From assembly GCF_010015445.1 (NCBI RefSeq), contig NC_053128.1, positions 11,390,340 through 11,454,339 on the forward strand: a stretch of DNA of 64,000 nucleotides, written 5' to 3'. The notes beneath the pieces were generated by a model. The model worked only from the letters and a program-made list of their open reading frames with translations. It made no database searches and was not told the DNA's origin. The DNA is from Perca fluviatilis (Eukaryota; Chordata; Actinopteri; Perciformes; Percidae). Positions 24,649 to 36,587 of the stretch are shown here, piece after piece; within the stretch, counting starts at the first letter, position 1, and the number at the start of each line of letters is the position of its first letter. Made by a program: the position numbers and the translations under genes.

Positions 24649-25865
24649 CAAGGTAATAATCGTTAACGAAAAACTAACAAAATAACGAAAACTAGGTGGG
24701 GATAAAACGTTGTTGTTAACTTAATTAAAAATAAAACGAGTAACAAGTAACTAAAACTGTAATGTCTGTTTGCAAAACTAAAATGAAATTATCTAGTAAA
24801 TGTCCTTAGTTTTCGTCTTTGTCAATGTCTTCCATAGAACAAATAACGTTATATCTTTCAGAGTTGACATTTCTGACCATAGACCTGTTTTATACAGTCA
24901 ATGCCATAAACCTAGATAGTTTCCAACTGGAAACCCAGAAATTCCGACATTCCATGTCAAATTGAACACAACATAGTCCATGCCCCTCGCCTGGCATTAT
25001 GGCGGTACCGAAAGTCGGAAGAAAGCGGCAGAGACCTATTTGATTAGTGCCTTGCAGTGGAAGGTGGTAAAATATGTGGACAATTTATTAAAAGGGAAAA
25101 ATCTCACGAATTTGAAAGTACATTTGAGAAGTGCGCACAAAGAGGCTAACCTAGATTACCTTAACAAGGTAAAGGAGAACACAAAGCCCCCGAAACAGAA
25201 GCTAACCCCGGGTCGGTGCAGGGCGGGGGTGTATGGGTACGGGCCCAGGCAGCATGACGGAGACAACAGCAGGACAGAGAACACTACAGGAGGGCTTTCA
25301 CCGGCGATCTGATGGTTAGCTGCTGGTTAATAAATATGCAGGAATACCACAAGCGGGAGGAAGCATGGGTTAATATGTGTATTGATACTGGGATGTCTAC
25401 ACAACTGTGTGAGTCGATGGACTTCAAAAAGTTTGCTTTACTTTACTCAAACCAAAGTTCAAAACACCTGTTGATGTACGTCTTCTTTAGTCTGTTGGCT
25501 ATTTAGGTTTTTTTCCTGTAACACAACACATTTTGCACTTGTCTGGTGTAGACTGTTTATATATTTGTTCTCATATGTACATTTTATGTACTGGTGTTAT
25601 TGTTGAATACATTGTGAATACATAGTTCTAAAATTGTATGATGTTTTTGTTGAGTTATTATCACACAATACTTTTTCTGACCTTTTTGAATCTTGCCCCT
25701 GACAAATAACCCATAATACAAAAAATAAAATAAAAGACTAAAACTACTGCTAAAAGTAATAAAAACTAAACTAGCAAACCCGCTTTAAAAACTAAACTGA
25801 ATTTGAAAACACAAAGTCAAAACAAAATAAAAACTAATGAAAAAAGGAAAACTATAATATCCTAG
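24649..25865 (+). mobile_element. hAT transposon with decayed transposase
   Basis: About 1.2 kb. The left end CAAGGTAATAATCGTTAACG and the right end, read inversely, CTAGGATATTATAGTTTTCC are imperfect inverted repeats. Both ends continue into A-rich runs of AACTAA/AAAACTAA type, a feature I know from one teleost hAT family. The interior encodes a BED finger and the start of a hAT transposase (24980-25506) with a frameshift; the catalytic part is missing, so this is an internally deleted copy. The 8 bp flanks CTACTTTA and GTCCTCTA agree at only five positions. Confidence 0.7.
24980..25506 (+). pseudogene. hAT transposase N-terminal remnant (BED zinc finger)
   Basis: Residues about 38-60 of the first frame read LLKGKNLTNLKVHLRSAHKE. 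The 'K N . T N L K . H L . . . H' pattern is the second half of a BED finger, the DNA-binding domain of hAT transposases; both histidines remain, but the cysteine pair expected just before it is lost (VVKYVDN stands there). Past 25312 the reading continues in another frame as REEAWVNMCIDTGMSTQLCE, then DFKKFALLY, the block that follows in hAT proteins. The change of frame and the lack of the RNase H-like core and dimerisation domain show a pseudogene. It shares the element with its inverted ends. Confidence 0.7.
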
Positions 25866-28481
25866 GTCCTCTAGTGAAATGTGTTATATGACATGACAGG
25901 ATCGGTGAATTGTTCAAATTTTAGGACTGAATTGAAGACAACTGCACGTCCTACCCTCCAACAACCCCAGTCACAACATTTGGAACGTAAACAGGCAGTA
26001 TAATGTTGCCATAGAGTCAGTTACCTAGCTTGGGGCTTGTTTATTTATGTTTGCAATTAACCCATGCATACAAAGACAAATATCACTGGATTAATTTGAT
26101 ACCGAAGTAAACCTAAAAACATGATGATTCTAAGTCAAGTTCTGGCGCTACAAGGAGCATTTTTATTCTAGGATTCTAGGACGTTTATTAGTGATTGACA
26201 TCGGTTTAATCACACTGAATCAAAACAAATGTGTAGCATATCGGCTTCAGCTTGTATCGAGAATTTGTAGTAGAACTACAAAAAGTAATAGTAGGCCTAG
26301 TATAGTTTTGTATTGTATAACTGAATGGGATGTAAACCATCCGAAGTACTATTATTATCAAAGGAATGTAAAAGTTAGCAAAAAATGAACTCATGCTAGC
26401 AAAAGGGTTAACCTTGAAATGAGATATTTTGTCCTAAAATAAATAGGAAAAAAAAAGAATATACCACCATGCAATCCAAAAGACTAAAATTTAAGGTGCC
26501 ATTTCCCCAAAACTTCAGAGCTTAAAATAGGTGTCAAAGCATACTGGAGGTCATGTAACAAATATGGCCCTTTTATCTAGATAAACATAACTCCAAATAA
26601 GATCAACTAGCTAATTAAGACATGGCAAGTGACTGATTTACTTGAAGTCAAACAGCCTTGCATAGCCAGCACTAGAGAATTCAATCCATACCCAAAACAA
26701 GTCCGGGAGATTTGAAATAATAATAATATAAGTTATCCCACAGAAATAAAGCTTTTGCAGTGTACCTTCTTCTGCATTAGTTTCAGTAACTATTTAATGA
26801 GCTGTGACAAAACAAAAAACGATGAAATCGTAGAAAGAGTACAACCAGAAAACAACAACAGAGTATGCACAGAGTTGATCTTTGGTGTCTAGGCTCTGAC
26901 CTTATCACTCCCCGCAAGCAAACACCAAGCTCGGCTCAGCGGAGAGAGAAGAGTGGTGATAAAATGTCCAAAAGACAATATATACAGAGCCCAACACCAG
27001 CTGTTACGTGAAATGTGTGTGGCCACTCCCCATTAACAAAGCACCTCCATACAGGGAATATGTCATCTAGTAAAGGCAGACAAATGAATTAAAACCCAAC
27101 ATCCGCCCAATATGCAGCAGCAGACAAACCCACATTAGCAAATGAATATAGGTATTGGGCATAAGAGCAGAAATTAGCAGTCAGCAGACCCCAACTCATT
27201 AAATAGCCAGCAGAATATTCAGCCTCATAGCTATATTAGCAATAAACATGCTGTCACAGACATCATATAGCCTACCTTGGTGAAGTGAAGCAGGGAGTTG
27301 CCATTGTTGCAACCTGTAAAAGATGAAACATGACTTTGTAACATCTGTCCGAGGACATGTTTACAATGTTTTAAATGTGTCACCGTCCCAGTGGCTCTAA
27401 CTCAAAACCCAGTAGCGCCAGTCAATGCTTTACAAACTTAAGTGTACAAATATGCTTTAACATGACAGCATCACTCTCAAGTTCAATGTTTGTGCCGTAG
27501 GCCTTTTTTTTTAACTGCAGAACTTGTGATACCTAATGGCAGGAAAGGAGGCCCAGGTGTAATTAATAACATCAATGATGGCTGCTCTTCCGTTAGATTT
27601 GCCCACGGGCCTGGCTTCCTTAGACACTTATTTGGAACTATGCATGGGTATCATTAGGATTTTATCATATCAGTCTTTTTCTCTCCCTCTGCTGCTTACT
27701 CACTTATAATATCCACACATATGTGCTGAGTTATTCCTCAAAAGAGTTTGCTACTTGCTGTGTAGCCTAACATTTTAGTTAAAAAAACAAAAACATTTTC
27801 CAAATGCTTAGACCCAGCGGGCACCCGGCAGCGTTGCATAAAAACCGATAGCAGTGCTGTTGGTCCAGGAATAGTGGTACTAGTACCGGTTCTTGATACA
27901 CATCCTTACTTAGACTGAGCCATCGTTAACCAAATTAGCTCCACTTGTTCTTTCCCTGCTATGCCGTGGTGCAAGGAGGCAATGTAGCTAGCTAGATTTT
28001 ACTTCTACGTCTAAATCAACATAAATAAATAAATAATGCATTTTGATCAGGGTCTGATGGTCCAGTCTGACACTGCTGAAGTGACATGATCACACTGTTG
28101 GCAGGCAGCAGGCTTCCTTATTCAAAGCTGAAGCAGCAGAATTAAAAGGCTTTACAGTAGAGTTTGAAAATGAGCAGTAAAGCTGTGGCATTGACATAGA
28201 AATAGAGTGGGCAGTGCATTGCCAGCTTGGATAAAGCAGTTTATTAAATGGTGCATTTAATCTACAGTATATTGTGTGTGGACGGTTGTGTGTAACAGCT
28301 TGGTTGATAGAGATTGAGAGATGATGATGAGGTTGATGGTTTTGAGCCCATTAGCTGATATCACAAGAGCTCTAGCTCATGTGAGAAATAAATACAAATT
28401 AAAACAGTGAGAATATTTTTCAACATTACAAAATACACATGGTATTAAGACTGTGAGAGGGGTCACAGGGATAGGAGACAA
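25866..28481. other. Non-coding, no gene seen
   Basis: 2.6 kb without a clear repeat or gene. TACTAGTACCGGTTCTTGAT at 27879-27898 may be the end of an old hAT copy. TAAA runs lie at 28020-28037. Frames of 62-65 codons on opposite strands at 26191-26394 mirror each other. Confidence 0.5.
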
Positions 28482-29401
28482 ATGTATGGAATGCCGTTTT
28501 ATTCAATATTAAATAAATGAATAAATACATAAATACATGAATAAATAAATATGCCTTTGAAATACATCATGAAATAAATGAGGCAATAAATATATAAGTA
28601 ATTAAATAAATGTAAATATTCATATACAAATGAAACAATTAGTTCAATATATTAAAAGGTTTTACTTTTAATTATTTCATGGTACTTTTATTTCATAAGT
28701 CCACATTTATTTATTTCCGTGGACTTTTATTTCCTAATGCCACATTTATTTATTTCCCTCTATTTATTTCCACTTCTTATATGCAAATCAGGGAGCGTGG
28801 TTATCTCACATTCATTCACGACCGGCAGTTCGCGGTGCTGTGTATCCAGCCCACAGTCACCTATTCTGGGGTAACTAGACCACCAACTACTGCTCAACTG
28901 ACGGAGCACCAAGCCCAGCAGCGCGCGGTGCTCTGTACCCAGCCCACAGTCACCTATTATGGGGTAACTAGACCACCAACTAGTGCTCAACTGACAGAGC
29001 ACCACACTCTGTAGCTCTTAGTGCTCTGTACCCAGCCCACGACCCAACCCAGTCACCTATTCTGCAGTAACTGAACCACCAACTAAACGACTGGAAATAA
29101 ATAGAGGGAAATAAATAAATGTGGCATTAGGAAATAAAAGTCCACGGAAATAAATAAATGTGGACTTATGAAATAAAAGTACCATGAAATAATTAAAAGT
29201 AAAACCTTTTAATATATTTAACTAATTAATTCATTTGTATACAAATATTTAATTTATTTAATTATTTATGTATTTAGTGCCTCATTAATTTATTTCATGA
29301 CATATTTCAAAGGCATATTCATTCATTCATGTATTTATTCATTTATTTATGTATTTATTCATTTATTTAATATTGAATAAAACAGCATTCCATACAAATG
29401 C
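28482..29401. mobile_element. Foldback element with about 290-306 bp arms
   Basis: The left arm (28482-28772) starts ATGTATGGAATGCC and the right arm (29091-29401) ends with its inverse. Both are AT-rich, full of ATTTATTT runs, and match nearly base for base, for example TCCGTGGACTTTTATTTCC and its complement. AGACAA lies directly outside both ends (28476-28481, 29402-29407). The centre is a non-AT-rich tandem block of 93 bp units (28831-29092). There is no transposase. The class is unknown; the flanking duplication may have been 6-8 bp. Confidence 0.8.
28831..29092 (+). repeat. 93 bp tandem repeat, nearly three units
   Basis: Units start at about 28831, 28924 and 29017. Each holds GTGCTCTGTACCCAGCCCAC, CAGTCACCTATTCTGG and ACTAGACCACCAACTA. 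The third is shortened. One related unit occurs at about 44798-44890 in another element. Frames across it (111 codons plus, 81 minus) are repeat artefacts. Confidence 0.8.
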
Positions 29402-29689
29402 AGACAACTAGGCAGGCTGATATAGTTCAGGGTTTTAGTGACAAAAATGGAGCTACATATGCTACCGAATCATAAAATAGGACGGCAGCCCGAACAGGCC
29501 AACGTGTCAAAAGTATGACATGCTTGAGCACATACATTTGGGTATCTGGAGTGCCTACCAACCCACAAATTGTGGAAAAAGAAAACTCGGTCAGTTTTTC
29601 GGTAGGGTTGACATGGGATTCAACAAGCCATTTAGATTTGGCTCCCCTTCCTATGTCACATGTAGACTCATTAGATTATACCGCCTCCC
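29402..29689. other. Non-coding, no gene seen
   Basis: No gene; frames of 60 and 114 codons overlap in different phases and run into the repeat downstream. Confidence 0.45.
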
Positions 29690-29945
29690 CCATTTGAGTA
29701 TCTCCACCCACGGCTTGAGATCTATCTATGCAAAGGTGCGCCATATTTTTCTCGCAAGACAATCAGAGCAGACCGGGCTTTTCAGGAGGGGAGGGTTTAA
29801 AGAGACAGGTGCTAAAATGGAACATGTCAGAGTATATTCAGACAGACAGTATGAGAAAGTATGAGTTTTTTTTAGCATTAAAGCATATAAACATGTTCTA
29901 GCAAAAACCCAAACTACAAGTATGAACCTGAAAATGAGACTCATG
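29690..29945 (+). repeat. Interspersed repeat family 4, right part
   Basis: GGTTTAAAGAGACAGGTGCT, AAACATGTTCTAGCAAAAAC and ACAAGTATGAACCTGAAAAT GAG follow the end of the fuller copy at 31525-31949. The left part is missing. Confidence 0.65.
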
Positions 29946-30002
29946 AGCTTGTTGAAGGATTAAAAGAAGAGACGCTGTTTTCGCACGGTCCAACAGGTCA
30001 GG

Positions 30003-30172
30003 CGCCGATGGTAAACTTAGAAAAAAAAAACTGTTTTGCACGGCTACATGTTAACGGGAATATTAGTAGAATACTCACTTTCATTAGACATGTAAACAGC
30101 TTAGTCAGAATATCGCCCTTTTTGGAATTAGGGAAAAATCAGGAATATTATGTGCGTGTAAACGTAGTCATT
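30003..30172 (-). mobile_element. Family 2 MITE fragment, copy 4
   Basis: Ends with GTGCGTGTAAACGTAGTCAT, the inverse of the family 2 terminus. GACATGTAAACAGCTTAGTC and AATATCGCCCTTTTTGGAAT match the first 100 bp or so of copies 1 and 2 read backwards. The rest is lost. Confidence 0.65.
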
Positions 30173-30615
30173 GACAGAATGGAAACTGAGCTAGGGTAAA
30201 AAGGCTGGTATATGTACTGCAGGGCTGATTAGGAAAAGTGGAAACAGGTGAGCAGGTGAATGACAGTCCGGTGGGAAGGTCTGAGTGCATCCGGACAGGC
30301 AGAGAATGGCAGGCCTGGGGAGTAGGAATTAATTTCAGTAATACCTGTGATGTGTCCTTTCAATTCTTTTTTTACCAATTTTAAAGGAGTTTGCATGTTA
30401 GCATTTTAAATTCACTGTGGTTTTACAGTAGCCTATTCGACCCACACAAGCTCACGCAACTGCTACAGCAACACTACTCTATGGCAGCCCATTGCTGCCA
30501 AAAGTATTTCATGAAACATCTGTTGTTATAAAGTGAAAAGGAATATAAAGAGAAACTGATTGGTTTCATTGCTTTCCAAGTTGTAATTTAAAGTGTGAGT
30601 TTGTTTTAATTTCTT
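30173..30615. other. Non-coding, no gene seen
   Basis: Nothing recognised. Confidence 0.5.
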
Positions 30616-30660
30616 CAAAGTCTCCTCAGATAAATACAGTATTTATCTGAGGAGACTTTG
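30616..30660. repeat. Perfect 21 bp hairpin with 3-base loop
   Basis: 30616-30636 is the exact reverse complement of 30640-30660; only CAG (30637-30639) separates them. The arms hold AGTCTCCTCAGATAAATA. The stem does not extend beyond 21 pairs. The loop is too small for an ordinary microRNA precursor. Could be the stub of an excised or collapsed palindromic element. Confidence 0.9.
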
Positions 30661-31524
30661 CTAAGAGCAATTTACTACATGTACTAAATTCCATTGTTTA
30701 CATTGCATAAAAAAATGAACAAAGATATATGCACTTCTTATAATTATTTTCTCTAACTTACAGACAAGCAAATGCTAATTTAGAATCAGAGCAGGTATAC
30801 TCCTGTGTTGCACTTGAATGGTCCTTACAGCTGTGAACTCACATCACATAACTTCCACTTTTTCACATAATTGGTACTCTGTTGAATTTTATCCTCGCCA
30901 TTTGGCAATCTCATAATGCCTTGACTTTTAAAGACCCATAATTCAGATGAAAAATTGAGTGACTCACAGCCAAGCAGAGCTGTTTTCTCCAATGGCCTTT
31001 TGAAATTCAGCCAAGCAAAATCTCAGTTAATTAGAAGTGAACAAAGAGGAGGGAGTGAAGGAAGAACTCTGAGGTTGACAGCGTTGTTGTTGCCCTGGAA
31101 GAAACAATGATCTTTTGTTGGTGGTGGTTTTGGCAGTGAAGGGAAAACAAAAGAATGATGACACAAAGTGAAAGGAAGGTTATAGAAAGGTAGATACTGT
31201 GATGTACCCTGTGATCATCCGTCAGTAGTGATTTCATAGAATCTTTATGAAAATGGAGTGGTATTGCAAAGAGTAATTGCTTGGAAAGCAGTAGGCTATG
31301 ATTCTTAATATTGGTTATTTAATTACTTCCTAAATAATGAATTCAAAGACAGACATTCCTTTTGTTATTTATTTGGTCTTCATATATGCAAAGTTAGACT
31401 CAAATTCTTCTTACCGTTATTGCTTTGATAAGTCTGATAAATCACTGATAAGAGAACCAGAAGTGATTTGCACTCACCAGAAGACAAAGTTCTTGGTATG
31501 TTTTTCATCCTCTGCAATAATTAC
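30661..31524. other. Non-coding, no gene seen
   Basis: No repeat or gene. AGTTAATTAGAAGT at 31024 is a homeodomain-type TAAT site but stands alone. Confidence 0.5.
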
Positions 31525-31949
31525 AGGTCCCATATTGTAAAAAGTGAGATTTTCACATCTTTGTTGGTTATAAAGCAGGTCAAGGTGCTATCAAAATACT
31601 GGTAAGTATCAAAGCGCTTAATCCTTGGAGGAGTGCACACAGCCTAAATTCAGAAATGTTTAAACGAGCCGTTAGCACTTCCATACAGTTGTGATGTCAC
31701 ACACACCTATACTATATAGATAGAACATGCCGCTACTGTGCTATTACAGTCATTCCCTGGCTGCAATGACGGTGCAGAGATGCAAAGAGAGCACAGATGC
31801 GGAAGACCCAGAAACAGAGCAGGAGGAAGGCTTAAAGAGACAAGTGCTTAAATATTATATTTAAACAATAAGGCATGTGAACATGTTTTCGTAGAAACCC
31901 TAAATACACGTATGAACCTGAAAATGAGCATGATATGGGAACTTTACAG
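31525..31949 (+). mobile_element. MITE-like repeat family 4, full copy
   Basis: Left edge AGGTCCCATATTGTAAAAAG, right edge CTGAAAATGAGCATGATATG GGAAC. The outer bases GGTCCCATAT / ATATGGGAAC are inverted repeats, and TTACAG lies at both outer flanks (31521-31526, 31944-31949). Repeats with these ends are very common in teleost introns and UTRs. No protein; class unknown. Confidence 0.65.
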
Positions 31950-32592
31950 TCCTATTCCCACAGGACGTATTGGTTTTACACTGTAACCTATGTAATTGCT
32001 GAAATAATCTGCTTATTGCCGTGCAAATCTGCCATGTTTTTCAACTGAAAAGTATAAAAGCAATTACATTTACACTTTAACTAAATTACGTGGCACATTT
32101 CTCCAAGCACACTATCCCATGTTTGTTTCCCCTTTTCCTTAGTTTCTTTTTGAGGATTTCTTAGATTTCTTTCCTTTTTTTCTACCTCTTCTGGAAAGAG
32201 AATAATCGAGGCTGCCATAGAAAGAATTAATGAGAGCTTTGATGGCATTTTCAGTGCAAATTCAGGCTCATCTAGCTGCACAGCATGGAGGCCATTGAGG
32301 CAAGGGGCAAGCTCAAATCCATCAAAAGAATGAAATCTTGAAAGATAACAAGACGGATGACATGGATGAGTGAGTATATTCCTAAATCACCAGTCCTGTG
32401 TGGATGTGGATGTTATGATAAATCTATTTGGAATGTTAAGAACCCTAGCCAGTAGTAAATAAGCCAGTCTGAAATCTCAGCTTTGTGATGAATTGCAGAA
32501 GCCTAGATTCAGCATCATGAACAAAGCACCAACCTTTCCATCCAGGAAGTTTGAAGAGAGGAAATAAACCTGACAGATCTCCCACACTGTCA

Positions 32593-32624
<32 letters not shown>

Positions 32625-33776
32625 ACATTGGAACACATTTGGAATTTTCAAATTAAAGCACATTGTTCTTTGAAAGTAGCTCCCTTTCATAGCCTTGACA
32701 TGAATAGACAAGCTGTTCAATAGGAATTGCCGCTCAAATGTCAAAGCTGATAGTCTTTCTTAGACACAAATGGAAACATTACTTTTGGCTTTAAGGGAAT
32801 GAATTGTCAAAGTGACTGTTGAGTGTATTCCTCTGAATCTTGGCACTGTTCTATTTCCCCACAGAAGAAGATTGTCTGCAAAGCAAATCGTTTTGGTAGC
32901 TCATTACTGCTTTCTTTCCACAGGAGAAGCATTAGCTCATTGTCTGTGGAATGATAAGGCACAGTGGGCTACCTGAACTCGAGAGAAACTTTCACCTTCA
33001 GTGTGGCTTTGAAGGGACGGACATTTATCACCATCAGCATCCACACGGCTCCACTGCTCATTCACACATTACCTTAATTAGGATTTTATGAGAGGTCATT
33101 GCTCTTACTCTGCCACTTAAAGAAGTGCACTGTAGACATGAAAGGGGCAAAACAAATCACATTTATTATCTCCGTTAACTCACCTAAATTCACAGTGCTT
33201 CACATAGCACCATAAGAGATGTTTAGAGCGCTACTGTAAAATTGGACTGTAAATGTACTCTCACTGGCAATTAAAGGCTAATTTATAGTTTGGTGTTACC
33301 TGCAATATCGCGCCGCCACCACCGCGGTCTTCCATCATCAGCTCCAACGAAGAGCTTAAAAGCTGCATATAGAGTTCCTCAAGGATGTTGGCTTTATAAT
33401 AACTTATATGCATCTGTGGTCCACAGGGATGGTGTCACAAAGCTGACTCGTGGGCATGAGCTGTGGGCTAGATTCTCTTTTAGCATTTAGCCAGCTGTTA
33501 AGTCAAGATGGCAGCAAAGGTCAGTGCAAGAAGAACAATGCTGTTGACATATCAGAAAACATCTGCTAATTATCTCCGCCTATGTGGTATAATGTATTAT
33601 TTAAGATACAGCATCTTTTTGAGTTAGCACTGTGTAAATGACTGTTGCACTAACACATAAAAAGCCAGATATTAAAGACACTGCATTTATTTTTCAATGT
33701 ATTTCTTGGTATTAAATTAACCCCGTCTCTCCCTTTGTCTATACCAAACTAAGTATTTCCAGAAGGTAAGCACTAG
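31950..33776. other. Non-coding, T tract, no gene seen
   Basis: A T tract lies at 32598-32624. A 99-codon minus frame (32445-32744) reads through that tract and is spurious. The rest is repeat-poor and has no protein-like frame. Confidence 0.5.
32598..32624. repeat. Poly(T) tract
   Basis: About 27 T in a row, without a recognisable retroposon body on its 3' side. Confidence 0.9.
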
Positions 33777-34145
33777 AGGATGGATACCCGACCCAAGCCT
33801 GACGGGACCCGACAGGCCGGGCCGGGTTCGGACAGATATTTAGAAATGATGTTCGGGTTTGGGTCAGCTCGGTCACATCAGCGCGATATGAATGGGCCCC
33901 TTGTGCACGCCTGTATTAACGTGCGCTTGGTACCCCGTGTGCGCAGATGCGATCATCTGTTTCATTTCCGAATGCCTTCTTACAGTTGCTTAATAAAAGC
34001 GGGCTTTCCACACAAACAAACGTACATGTGTCATTAATATGAGAAAAAAATTTGATTTTAAAAGTGTCGGGCTCGGGTTGGGCTCGGACATAAAAATCTT
34101 AATGCCTGTCAGTCACGGCTGGGTTTGGACAGAAAAATGCGGCCC
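33777..34145. repeat. hAT-like repeat rich in GGGTCGGG motifs, copy 2
   Basis: Starts GGATACCCGACCCAAGCCTG, has GGTTTGGGTCAGCTCGG, and near the end GTGTCGGGCTCGGGTTGGGC. Same kind of inverted GC-rich ends as at 6900-7310. The 85-codon frame inside is a repeat artefact. Confidence 0.5.
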
Positions 34146-34219
34146 GAGAACGCGTCTCACATGAACAATCTTCTGTTGTGTGCTACGTGTGTGGACATTA
34201 ATTAATAATTCATATGAGA

Positions 34220-34575
34220 AAACTGCAATGCTTACAGTTATAATGGTAAAATAGTGATTAGCAGGTACTATTTTACCAGGTTCACCATCTTAGTTATGCC
34301 TGTTAAGATGCTACCATTTGATCATTAGCACTAAACACAAAGTACAGCTGAGGCTGATGGGGATGCCATCAGTTTTGCAGATACATTTTGCAATAAACCA
34401 AAGTGTTGGACATATTCAAATTTGGATCTGATTATGGCTCTAGAGGAAAAGTTAAATGATCCTATGGGGAACATGAATGCTTGTATCAAAGTCTCATGGC
34501 AATCCATTCAATAGTTGTAAAGATTTTAAAATGTCAACCTCATAGTAGCACATTTTGATAATTTAAGTAATTAGG
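34220..34575 (+). repeat. Interspersed repeat family 3, fragment 2
   Basis: TTCACCATCTTAGTTATGCC, TTAGCACTAAACACAAAGTA, CAGCTGAGGCTGATGGGGAT and CTCATGGCAATCCATTCAAT follow the order of 51165-51450. The last part of the family is absent. Confidence 0.65.
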
Positions 34576-34758
34576 AGCTGGGAACCGTGAATGTCTGTAC
34601 ACAAAAGAAAAGGCCAATTTGAAAAGTTGTCTAGCTAAACTTTGAACTCGTCCTGATCCAATAACATAGGTGAAGCAGATGTGGTGAAGACGTACAGGCC
34701 TCTACAGTTGAATAAAGGGATCCATATGGCTGTGGTTCTCCAGAGACTCTGTCAAATC

Positions 34759-35222
34759 TAATCTATATCCACGAAGTTCCATTTCTAGGATTGTTCAGGT
34801 GCCGTTGGAAATTCCGCCGGTTGTCTTTCATTTCAGCTGGATGTCTGGTATCTTCCACTTCCTTTGTGTTAGCATTTTAAACTCTGGTGGATTCATGAGG
34901 ACTATGGTTAATTGCTCCTCATATCTCTGCAGGGTAAATCCAGACAGCTAGCTAGACTAGCTGTCCAATCTGAGTTTTCTGTTGCACGACTAAAACAACC
35001 TTTGAACGTACATGTTCCACCCAATCAAGTTCCTTCCCGAGGCTATTTTGCAGAGCCGCCGTTGCTCCGTGCAGTGCTTAGCGCCACCCAATACAATTGT
35101 GATTGGTTTAAAGAAATGCCAATAAAATCAGAGCACGTTTTTTTCCCACCCCGGAATGCTATGTGGACTCGCCAGACCCTCCTCCGCAGCACTGTGGAGA
35201 AAAGTCTGGCAATGCGAGACTA
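34759..35222 (+). mobile_element. hAT-like MITE, family 1 copy 3, full length
   Basis: Starts TAATCTATATCCACGAAGTT and ends GCAATGCGAGACTA. The flanks GTCAAATC (34751-34758) and TTCAAATC (from 35224) agree at seven of eight positions, consistent with the 8 bp duplication seen at copy 1. It carries the whole family text without insertion, so it serves as the reference for the break in copy 1. The 158-codon frame (34912-35388) runs out of the element and is not a gene. Confidence 0.8.
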
Positions 35223-36509
35223 CTTCAAATCTAATACCTATAATCTGATAAAATTATCCACTGCTAACCTATTCAGTTTCACCCAAAATATGTCACATCA
35301 TAAAGAATTGAAGGGACTAACCTACACAAAACCCTTGATCCACAAACTTTCAGTGAACTTGCCAACAAATCAAGCACAAGGAGAGTGATTTGAGACAATT
35401 TTCATTCACAGAGATCAACCATTAGGGCTGGTGGAATGGAAAAGCACTTGAAGTGGCATATCTGATAGATCCTGTTAGTCAAAAAGTGCTTTAACATGAG
35501 TCATTAGACTGTGTGACAGGTGCAGTCAATACCGAGCCAGTGTCCATCACCTTTAACTGGAAGCCCTGTTCTGTGGCACTAATCTGACAATCAGGCTGGA
35601 TCAAATACAGAGGTGTCTTGCTTCATCACTCTCCTGTGTAACTCAAGTCAAGGGCTCTTGGTATGTGAGCAGCACTTTGGTGGGATGAGAGGAGTGGACA
35701 GGTGAAAAAGAAGCAGACAAGAGAAGAGAAAGAAGTTGGTAAAGATCAGGAAATCAGAGACCTCTGATGCCCTAATGTTGAATTTCCTGTCATTAGTTCT
35801 ACCCAGAATCCAGGACACAGAAGCAGCAGCCTCATGCACTGACAGCTAATCAACTCCTCATTCATATCAAATGTCAAATCAAGGCACCAAATCCGGGCTC
35901 CTCATCCATTTAATACTGTGTTATGGCCAGATTTTTCTTTAGCTCAAACAAGTGAATGCTCCTCATGTCAGACCTCGATCGTTCTCATCATTCCGAAAAT
36001 GAGCCCATATCACCTTAATGAAAAAGAAATGAATAAATCTAATCTTCAGTTATTAGATCTCCCTTTTTTTTGGAGTGGGTTGAAAAGAGAGAGGAAGTGG
36101 GAGGAAGAGAGGGTGAGGTTGAGGAAAGAAATTCAAGAATTTTGCACTTTTTTTCAGCTCTTGGCCAAACAAAGTAGAACAAACAGTTCCTCCATAGGCA
36201 AAGTTGCTGCGCGCACATCATTAATCAGGAGGCACAAAAATGGAAGTTTGCTGCGTTTTTGTCGACAGTGTTTCAAAGAAACACTCCAGCCAGAGAAACA
36301 CAGTATGCGTATCAGTATACTTAACTGTGAGGGAATGCGTGGCACAGTGTCTTTGTTCACCGTGAGTATATACACCTGCAGAGAAATTCCCAAATAGAGA
36401 TAGTCTTGTGCATTCACAAAGCACATGTTGTGAGTGAGAGGAGATAGGGGAAGACACGATGAAATTGGTTTCCATGAGATAGAAGCCATGTCTTTTGTTT
36501 CACAACGAA
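35223..36509. other. Non-coding, no gene seen
   Basis: A 159-codon plus frame (35918-36397) and a 124-codon minus frame overlap. Neither shows a domain, a signal peptide or splice sites, and its middle is a charged run from AGAGGAAGTGG-type purine-rich DNA. I read both as chance. Confidence 0.45.
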
Positions 36510-36587
36510 GAATAAAGCAGAGCTGCAAAGATTAATCGATTAGTTTGTCAACTATTAAATGAATCGCCTTAACTATTTTGCTAATAG

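Noticed and set aside
28679..29014. 111-codon plus frame with internal repeats
   Set aside because: Repeats follow the 93 bp DNA unit and the frame starts in the foldback arm.
30616..30660. MicroRNA precursor
   Set aside because: A 21 bp stem with a 3-base loop is too short and tight for Drosha/Dicer processing of a normal precursor.
34912..35388. 158-codon plus-strand frame
   Set aside because: Its first 100 residues are translated family 1 MITE, seen in other copies with different frames; the rest is unique DNA with no domain.
35918..36397. 159-codon plus-strand frame
   Set aside because: No known domain, opposing 124-codon frame, purine-rich run makes long frames likely by chance.
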